From contig JBDROA010000027.1 in the NCBI GenBank assembly GCA_043810615.1, positions 1 to 12,117 of the forward strand: DNA of 12,117 bases. The letters run 5' to 3'. Each line of letters starts with the position of its first letter. Positions within the stretch are counted from its first letter, which is position 1. The notes under the pieces are model-generated. The model saw nothing but the letters and a program-made list of their open reading frames with translations, was not told the DNA's origin and made no database searches. The position numbers and the translations under genes are program-made. Shown here one piece after another: positions 8,245 to 12,117 of this stretch. This DNA comes from VGBK01 sp043810615 (GTDB lineage Bacteria; Actinomycetota; Acidimicrobiia; Spongiisociales; UBA11373).

Positions 8245-9008
8245 TGAACCGGGGCCCACTGCTCTTCGCCCGGTTCGCCTTCCCCCCGAACCGGCTGGGT
8301 TACTGCGGCCCCTCGGACCACCAGGGCCTATTCGAGATGGCCACCGCGGCCGCCCCGGCCGCGGAACTGGCCGCGATGGCCCGGGCCTTCGAGGGGGCCT
8401 ACCCCTACCTGCAATTGATCGCCGCCGCCAACGGGATCGCCGATCCCCTCGACGCCCGCGTCGTGGAGGCCTACTGGGTGGGCAGCCCCCGGCTCGAACA
8501 GGTGGACATGACGGCCATGGGGGCGGCCCTGGACGAGCGTTTCCGCCCCCGCGTGGCCTCGCGCACCTGGAACCTGCTGGCCGAGGCGGTTCCTGCCGGG
8601 GCGGTGCCCCACCACTCGTTCCACGTGTTCGGGGTCTACCCCTGGCTGGGCCTCATCCGTGAGGGCCAGGTGGACCAGCCGCTGCGGGTGCTCGACCAGT
8701 GCCGCATCCGCTGGGGGGTGGTGCGCCGGGTGGAGGGCGACCAGGCCGTGGTGCAGAGCCGGCCCCTGGTGTGGGACGGGCGGGCCCTGGGCTACGGGCC
8801 GCCCCGGGAGGAGACGGTCGTCTGGGGCCGGGACGGGGTCGGGCTCGCCGAACCCCTGCAACCGGGGGACACCGTGGCCATGCACTGGGAGTGGGTGTGC
8901 GATCGCCTGTCGGAACGACGCCTGGCCCGCCTGCGCCGCTGGACCCAACGCCACCTCGACATCGCCAACGGCACCCCGCATCCCGCGCCGGCGGCCGTGC
9001 TGGCCTGA
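8244..9008 (+). CDS. Conserved hypothetical protein, DUF6390-like
   Basis: A 254-aa soluble protein of unknown function. The N-terminus GPLLFARFAFPPNRLGYCGP (residues 4-23) and a His-rich segment PHHSFHVFGVYPWLGL (122-137) look like conserved family hallmarks. DQCRIRWG (151-158) and HWEWVCD (214-220) follow. From memory these match the actinobacterial DUF6390 family; I could not check this. Clustered H123, H124 and H127, together with C21 and C152, could bind a metal or take part in catalysis (inference). The start overlaps the transporter stop (TGATG), so co-expression is likely. Its location next to a hydrogenase promoter hints at a shared regulon. Confidence 0.8.
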   Translation: MNRGPLLFARFAFPPNRLGYCGPSDHQGLFEMATAAAPAAELAAMARAFEGAYPYLQLIAAANGIADPLDARVVEAYWVGSPRLEQVDMTAMGAALDERFRPRVASRTWNLLAEAVPAGAVPHHSFHVFGVYPWLGLIREGQVDQPLRVLDQCRIRWGVVRRVEGDQAVVQSRPLVWDGRALGYGPPREETVVWGRDGVGLAEPLQPGDTVAMHWEWVCDRLSERRLARLRRWTQRHLDIANGTPHPAPAAVLA

Positions 9009-9027
9009 GGCCGGCGCGGGGAGGGCC

Positions 9028-9297
9028 TCAGCCCCCCGCCCCCGGCTCCCGTCCCTCGCCGCTTGCGTCCTCCTCGGCCCGGATGGCTTCGGAGCGCAAC
9101 GCCTCGATGACGTGCTCGGTCTGCGGTTCAACGATGGCGGCGACCTCCATCATCGCCAGGCCGGCGGCCCCTGACGGCATGCGGTGGGTGCCGTAGTAGA
9201 TCCAGCCGCGGGACTCCGCCCAGAGCGCCAGGCGATGCAGTCCCAGGCCGCCGAGGGCCACCCCCGGGATCACGAGGAGCCACCACATGAGGCGCAT
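9028..9297 (-). CDS. Small single-pass membrane protein, conserved hypothetical
   Basis: An 89-aa protein beginning MRLMWWLLVIPGVALGGLG, one hydrophobic segment of about 20 residues near the N-terminus. A short basic/aromatic stretch ending RGWIYYG follows, then a soluble tail with EVAAIVEPQTEHVIEA and an acidic, Glu/Gly-rich end. It is probably anchored in the inner membrane with a small cytoplasmic domain. Small actinobacterial proteins of this shape are familiar to me but have no known function. ATG 9297 is preferred over ATG 9288; a weak AGGG precedes it. The frame is open upstream to 9429, but that part is Gly/Arg-rich and overlaps the divergent gene. It converges with the DUF6390-like gene, leaving 19 bases between stop codons. 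Confidence 0.65.
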   Translation of the reverse strand: MRLMWWLLVIPGVALGGLGLHRLALWAESRGWIYYGTHRMPSGAAGLAMMEVAAIVEPQTEHVIEALRSEAIRAEEDASGEGREPGAGG

Positions 9298-9380
9298 TCT
9301 GCCCTGAGTGGCGCCCTGGGGGTAGCCTGGCCCCGCTCCGCCCACGGAGGCCAGCCCTGTCCGCCCCGCCGACACCAGCC

Positions 9381-9812
9381 GTGCCCTCCCCCGACTTCTT
9401 CTCCCTGCTTCGCTCGCTGGCCCTTCCATGCGGCGACTACGCCGTTTTCGGGAGCGGCCCCCTGCTGGCCCGGGGGATCATCGCCCAGGCCGGCGACCTC
9501 GACGTGCTCTGCCGCGGCGCGGCCTGGGCCCGGGCGACAGAACTCGGTCCCACGGTTGAACAGCAAGGCGTGCCGGTGGTGAGCCTGTTCGGCGGAGCGG
9601 TGACTCTCGGCGCCAACTGGGCGATCGGGGACTTCGACGCGGACCGCCTCATCGACACCGCCGAATTCATCGACGGCCTCCCCTTCGTCCGTCTCGAACA
9701 CGTCATCGCCTACAAGCGGATTGCCGACCGGCCCAAGGACCGGGAGCACCTGCGGCTGCTGGAGGCCTACGAGTCTCGCCGGCCTGGGTACACCGGGCCA
9801 CATGAGGTCTAG
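9381..9812 (+). CDS. Minimal nucleotidyltransferase-like protein
   Basis: A 143-aa protein with the start of a polymerase-beta/MNT-type fold. The motif FGSGPLLARGI (residues 23-33) is followed by GDLDVL, giving D39 and D41 as candidate metal ligands. The C-terminal helix EHVIAYKRIADRPKD with EHLRLLE is typical of small nucleotidyltransferases that act on proteins, RNA or small molecules. No partner HEPN protein or abortive-infection partner is adjacent. The start is GTG 9381, with no recognisable ribosome-binding site, so a leaderless transcript or a later start is possible. It is divergent from the small membrane gene (83-base gap). Confidence 0.6.
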   Translation: MPSPDFFSLLRSLALPCGDYAVFGSGPLLARGIIAQAGDLDVLCRGAAWARATELGPTVEQQGVPVVSLFGGAVTLGANWAIGDFDADRLIDTAEFIDGLPFVRLEHVIAYKRIADRPKDREHLRLLEAYESRRPGYTGPHEV

Positions 9813-9853
9813 TCAGCCCAGGGCGCGGGCGTGCCGCCAGAGGCCTCAGTGGC

Positions 9854-9869
9854 CGGGTCGGGGGACCCG
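9854..9869. terminator. Hairpin between convergent genes, possible bidirectional terminator
   Basis: Arms CGGGTC and GACCCG with a GGGG loop form a six-base-pair hairpin in the 68-base gap between the convergent nucleotidyltransferase-like and DinB genes. It has no T-tract on either side, so only position and pairing support it. Confidence 0.3.
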
Positions 9870-9880
9870 AAGGCCCCGGT

Positions 9881-10375
9881 TCAAGCCCTTCGCATCCGGG
9901 CGGCGGCGAGCCCCCAGTCCCAACCACTCAGCTCGGGAGGCTCGATTCCGAGCGTCGTGAGAATCGTGCAGATCTGACTGCGGTGCTCGGTGCTGTGGTG
10001 GAACGCCTGGATCAGGATGACCGCCGCCTCGACGTCGTACCGTCCTTCGTCGTCTGAGCCCACCCGGATGATCCGATCCGGAGTGCTCCGGGTGGCCGAG
10101 ACCAGTGCGTCGGCGGCGGCAGAGGCCATCTCCTTGAGGGCATCGAGCCCGGGCCACGGATCGTCGCGTTGGAGTCGTCGTGACGGCTCGCTGCCCAGTC
10201 GGTACGCATACCCGCCCTCGGCGGACACGATATGACGGAGGGTGTCTCGGATCGAACCAAACGTCCCGACAGCGCTGGCGTCGAGTTGTGCGTCGTTCAA
10301 CGCGCCGCAGGCCTCGATGAGCGTCAGGTTCGCCCACTCGTTCTGTCGGTAGAAGTCGATGACCCAGTCAGGCAT
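9881..10375 (-). CDS. DinB-family protein
   Basis: A 164-aa protein of the DinB/YfiT-like four-helix fold, whose members include metal-dependent thiol transferases and many proteins of unknown role. The expected metal-binding histidine triad is visible: H48 in RDTLRHIVSAE, and H127 and H131 in FHHSTEHRSQ. The N-terminus FYRQNEWANLTLIEAC matches the usual first helix. Length is normal. ATG 10375 is the natural start although no strong ribosome-binding site precedes it. No bacillithiol or mycothiol gene is nearby to suggest a substrate. It appears to be a single-gene unit. Confidence 0.85.
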   Translation of the reverse strand: MPDWVIDFYRQNEWANLTLIEACGALNDAQLDASAVGTFGSIRDTLRHIVSAEGGYAYRLGSEPSRRLQRDDPWPGLDALKEMASAAADALVSATRSTPDRIIRVGSDDEGRYDVEAAVILIQAFHHSTEHRSQICTILTTLGIEPPELSGWDWGLAAARMRRA

Positions 10376-10434
10376 GACCGGCAGCCTAGGTGGTGGCCCC
10401 GGGGTGACGTCCTACGGTTCCTGTATATGCGGGG

Positions 10435-10489
10435 TGGCCTGAGCCACCATACGGCGACAAGCAACGTCGACCGAACGAGGCTCAGGCCA
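10435..10489. repeat. Perfect 11-base inverted repeat upstream of the DinB gene
   Basis: TGGCCTGAGCC at 10435-10445 and its exact reverse complement GGCTCAGGCCA at 10479-10489 are separated by 33 bases. The left arm also forms its own short hairpin (GGTGGC-CTGA-GCCACC), so two alternative structures are possible. It lies 60-115 bases upstream of the DinB start. It could be a transcribed structure, a protein-binding site or a relic of a mobile element; nothing visible decides between these. Confidence 0.4.
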
Positions 10490-10717
10490 TCGCGTCAGCC
10501 TTCTGAGCCCCCCAGGGCCAACCAGAGGGCGGGGCTCCTGATGCCAGAGAGGGCGAACGGCCACCCTTGCTCCGCCATGAGCCGTATCCCGACCCTACGC
10601 GGCGGCCGCAGGGGAAATCAAACGAGCACGGCGACTCTGCCTCGCGGGGCGCGTGCGTCGAGTCCGGCGATCACGCCGTCGCGGGGGCGGGGGCACCTGT
10701 CCCCCAAGACGGCAGCG

Positions 10718-10770
10718 CTGCCACCACCCTCACCAGCGCTACCGCAGTGGGGGAGAGAGCGCTCCCCTGG
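10718..10770 (-). repeat. Dispersed intergenic repeat, copy C (short)
   Basis: Read on the minus strand, this begins CCCAGGGGAGCGCTC and ends GAGGGTGGTGGCA. It matches the second half of copy A, which reads CCCAGGGAACCGCTC and ends TTGGGGTGGGGGCA. The GTGACACTGC end seen in copies A and B is absent. It is probably a truncated or diverged member of the same family. Confidence 0.45.
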
Positions 10771-11240
10771 GCGAGCGCGCGGGAGTGATGCTTGAGGGGT
10801 GCGGCGGGCGCGGGGCGCATCAGCCGGAGGACGGGCCTACCCACACTGCCGCCTCCCCATCACCGCCCGAGTCGTCGACGCCGGCGGCGGCCAGACCCGG
10901 CCCCCCAGGTCACCGAGGAGATCCACTGGTCGCCGGGTCCACCGAACCCGGCTTCGTCGTGAGGGACCCGCAACCACGGCAACCCGAGATGAGGAATGCC
11001 CGTCACGGTCGTGGAGATGCCGTTGTCGCCTCCGCCTCCCGCGAGGAGTGTTGCCAGTGCCAAGACAACGCTGAGTCGGGTTCGCTTGTTCGGTTCCTTG
11101 GTGTCGCCATCGCCTTGCGGGAAGGACCCGGACCTCTCGCGACTCGTGTGCCTCCCCGGGGCCCGGCAGCACGGTGCGCCCCGAAGGCGGCGGTGCGAGG
11201 GCCCTACGGGAGACGGGGGTTTCCGGATGTGATCACCCCT

Positions 11241-11294
11241 CCCTGAAAGGTGGCGCCTGCAAATGTCATCTCTCCCCCGCCCCAGCGGGGGAGA
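11241..11294 (-). repeat. Dispersed repeat, copy D end plus hairpin
   Basis: CCCTGAAAGGTGGCGCCTGC at 11241-11260, continuing to 11270, is nearly a direct repeat of 11391-11419 (CCCTGAGGTGGCGCCTCGCA and onward). It is immediately followed by a perfect ten-base-pair hairpin, TCTCCCCCGC / GCGGGGGAGA with loop CCCA (11271-11294). Copies D and B share orientation and lie about 150 bases apart, suggesting tandem units of one element. Confidence 0.5.
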
Positions 11295-11341
11295 TGCCCG
11301 AAGGGCAGAGGGGGCAGCCTCCCACCAAGGCCTCGCCACGT

Positions 11342-11420
11342 GCTGCCCCCACCCTTGCCCTCCCCCACCGCCGTGGGGAAGGAAGCAACACCCTGAGGTG
11401 GCGCCTCGCAGTGTCACCCT
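11342..11420 (-). repeat. Dispersed intergenic repeat, copy B
   Basis: The minus strand starts GGGTGACACTGCGAGGCGCC, continues CACCTCAGGG, has a CCCCAC/GTGGGG-type stem and ends GGGTGGGGGCAGCA. It is the closest relative of copy A at 1301-1380, in opposite orientation about 10 kb away. It ends just past the stop of the MazF-type toxin gene. Confidence 0.6.
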
Positions 11421-11455
11421 CCGGGTCCCCGCGCGGCACCTTTCGGATGGCGCGG

Positions 11456-11785
11456 CTACCCGCCGCAATCGACAGCGACGGCAAGAGCGGAGCACACCTG
11501 ACGCATCTGCTCGTCGCCGAGACGACCGAGACGCTCTACGAGGGTGGCGATCGAGACGCTCTCGACCGAGTCGAGGTTGACCGCCGACCGACGCGGGACG
11601 GGATCGTCGCCGACTTCGAGTACTACCTCGCTGGGCAGCATGCGGATGTTGGTGGTACAGGGTGCCACCAGTACACGCCGCATTCTTGGTATGGCGGCGT
11701 CGCGGGAGAGGACGACGACAGGGCGTCTACCGATCTCGGGGAGCTCACACCACCAGACCTCGCCTCGGACGGGAAGCGCCATCAT
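11456..11785 (-). CDS. MazF/PemK-type mRNA interferase toxin
   Basis: A 109-aa toxin expected to cleave RNA at specific sequences. The family N-terminus is VRGEVWWCELP (residues 6-16), followed by RRPVVVLSRD (20-29). VAPCTTNIR (40-48) carries the conserved Thr region, and SAVNLDSVESVSIATL (67-82) is the typical late strand. The C-terminal helix (about 90-105) completes the fold. Length is normal for the family. The start lies in ATGATG at 11785-11780. ATG 11785 overlaps the antitoxin stop as ATGA, while ATG 11782 gives TGATG; either implies coupling to the antitoxin. The frame is open to 11827, but that extension overlaps antitoxin coding sequence. The pair probably forms one autoregulated operon. 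Confidence 0.9.
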   Translation of the reverse strand: MMALPVRGEVWWCELPEIGRRPVVVLSRDAAIPRMRRVLVAPCTTNIRMLPSEVVLEVGDDPVPRRSAVNLDSVESVSIATLVERLGRLGDEQMRQVCSALAVAVDCGG

Positions 11786-12018
11786 GATCTCGCGGCAGCC
11801 TCGCGAAACGACGCTAGGTCCCCCCATTCATCGGGCTCGCCCAGAGGATGATGGTCATACGCGCGGTAAGCATCATCGATCTCGGCGGCCCGATGCGACC
11901 GGACCAGCGCCTCAAGCGCTTCGTCTAGAAGGGTCGCGTCGTTGGCCCCGGCGCGCGCTTCCCGCGCCCGCGCCAGGAGTGACTCGTCGACCGTGGTGCT
12001 GACACGAATCCTTGCCAT
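11782..12018 (-). CDS. Ribbon-helix-helix antitoxin of the MazF-type pair
   Basis: A 78-aa antitoxin. The N-terminal half (MARIRVSTTVDESLLARARE) gives the RHH strand and first helix, and ATLLDEALEALVRSHR gives the second helix; this part should dimerise and bind the operator. The acidic C-terminal half (EIDDAYRAYD, GEPDEWGDLASF) is the expected flexible toxin-binding segment, ending AAARS. ATG 12018 is chosen because the RHH strand begins immediately after it. The frame continues up to 12051, but those residues (MCVAYTCHSHG) do not look like family sequence and cover the palindrome. No ribosome-binding site is seen. The gene precedes the toxin, the usual order. Confidence 0.88.
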   Translation of the reverse strand: MARIRVSTTVDESLLARAREARAGANDATLLDEALEALVRSHRAAEIDDAYRAYDHHPLGEPDEWGDLASFREAAARS

Positions 12019-12052
12019 GCCATGACTATGGCATGTGTATGCTACGCACACA
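12016..12052 (-). promoter_or_regulatory. Operator palindrome and candidate leaderless promoter of the toxin-antitoxin pair
   Basis: CATGCCAT (12016-12023) and ATGGCATG (12028-12035) are perfect eight-base arms around GACT. The palindrome overlaps the antitoxin start codon and suits autoregulation by an RHH dimer. On the minus strand, TTGTGT (12052-12047) and CATAGT (12030-12025), 16 bases apart, could be -35 and -10 elements. The -10 would end six bases before ATG 12018, so transcription could begin at the start codon, which fits the lack of a ribosome-binding site. The palindrome is directly seen; the promoter is inferred. Confidence 0.5.
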
Positions 12053-12117
12053 AGAGTTTCATCCTGACACCAGATCCGGTGGGGCAGGACACCGCAGCCT
12101 GGGCCAGCGTGCGGGAA

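Larger units (their letters stand above)
10376..11455. other. Long gene-poor region with repeats
   Basis: About 1.08 kb without a convincing gene on either strand. Open frames here are Arg/Gly/Pro/Ser-rich, lack good starts and overlap each other. One minus-strand frame around 11095-11040 reads KRTRLSVVLALATLLAGGGG, which resembles a signal sequence, but has no start codon near it; it may be a relic of a secreted-protein gene. The region also holds an inverted repeat (10435-10489), a GAGCCCC/GGGGCTC hairpin (10505-10537) and repeat copies at 10718-10770, 11241-11294 and 11342-11420. Confidence 0.55.

Noticed and set aside
7354..8259. A 301-codon minus-strand frame opposite the transporter
   Set aside because: Gly/Gln/Asp-rich composition without domain features; the plus strand encodes an evident multi-helix permease.
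11241..11420. Possible CRISPR-like array from spaced direct repeats
   Set aside because: Only two direct copies about 150 bases apart, without regular spacers or cas genes.
10860..11495. A 211-codon minus-strand frame with a signal-like hydrophobic stretch
   Set aside because: Arg/Gly-rich overall, overlaps the toxin gene end and two repeat copies, and the hydrophobic part has no nearby start codon; at most a gene relic.

Overview
The window is very GC-rich, with strong G/C preference at third codon positions. Together with an Actinobacteria-type group 3b [NiFe]-hydrogenase locus and several actinobacterial conserved proteins, this points to a high-GC actinobacterium. I cannot fix the genus; Acidimicrobiia or another actinobacterial class would fit.

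Layout. Positions 1-1116 (minus) hold the N-terminal 372 codons of an IS1634-type transposase that runs off the left edge. Positions 1117-1457 are intergenic, with one copy of a dispersed repeat and two hairpins. Positions 1458-7172 (minus) are a compact seven-gene hydrogenase operon, in transcription order: hyhB-like two-cluster 4Fe-4S subunit, stand-alone cyclic-nucleotide-binding-like protein, receiver-domain/hyhG-like flavin-NAD(P) reductase fusion, hyhS-like small subunit, hyhL-like large subunit, maturation protease, hypC. Positions 7173-7311 are a divergent promoter region with a DosR-box-like palindrome. Positions 7312-9008 (plus) carry a DMT/EamA transporter and a DUF6390-like protein, coupled by TGATG. 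Next come a small membrane protein (minus), a small nucleotidyltransferase-like protein (plus) and a DinB-family protein (minus). Positions 10376-11455 have no convincing gene but hold further repeat copies. The right end (11456-12018, minus) is a ribbon-helix-helix antitoxin / MazF-type toxin pair with a palindrome over the antitoxin start codon.

How it works together. The four structural subunits make a cytoplasmic bidirectional NAD(P)-linked [NiFe]-hydrogenase. HyhL holds the NiFe site, HyhS and HyhB relay electrons through Fe-S clusters, and HyhG carries FAD, an NAD(P) site and a [2Fe-2S] cluster. The protease and HypC serve large-subunit maturation; hypA, hypB, hypD, hypE and hypF are not in this window. 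The most unusual feature is signalling hardware inside the operon: an apparently phosphorylatable receiver domain fused to the reductase subunit, and a neighbouring cNMP-binding-fold protein with no DNA-binding domain. I infer that the enzyme itself may be tuned by phosphorylation and/or a nucleotide ligand, besides any transcriptional control by a DosR-like regulator.
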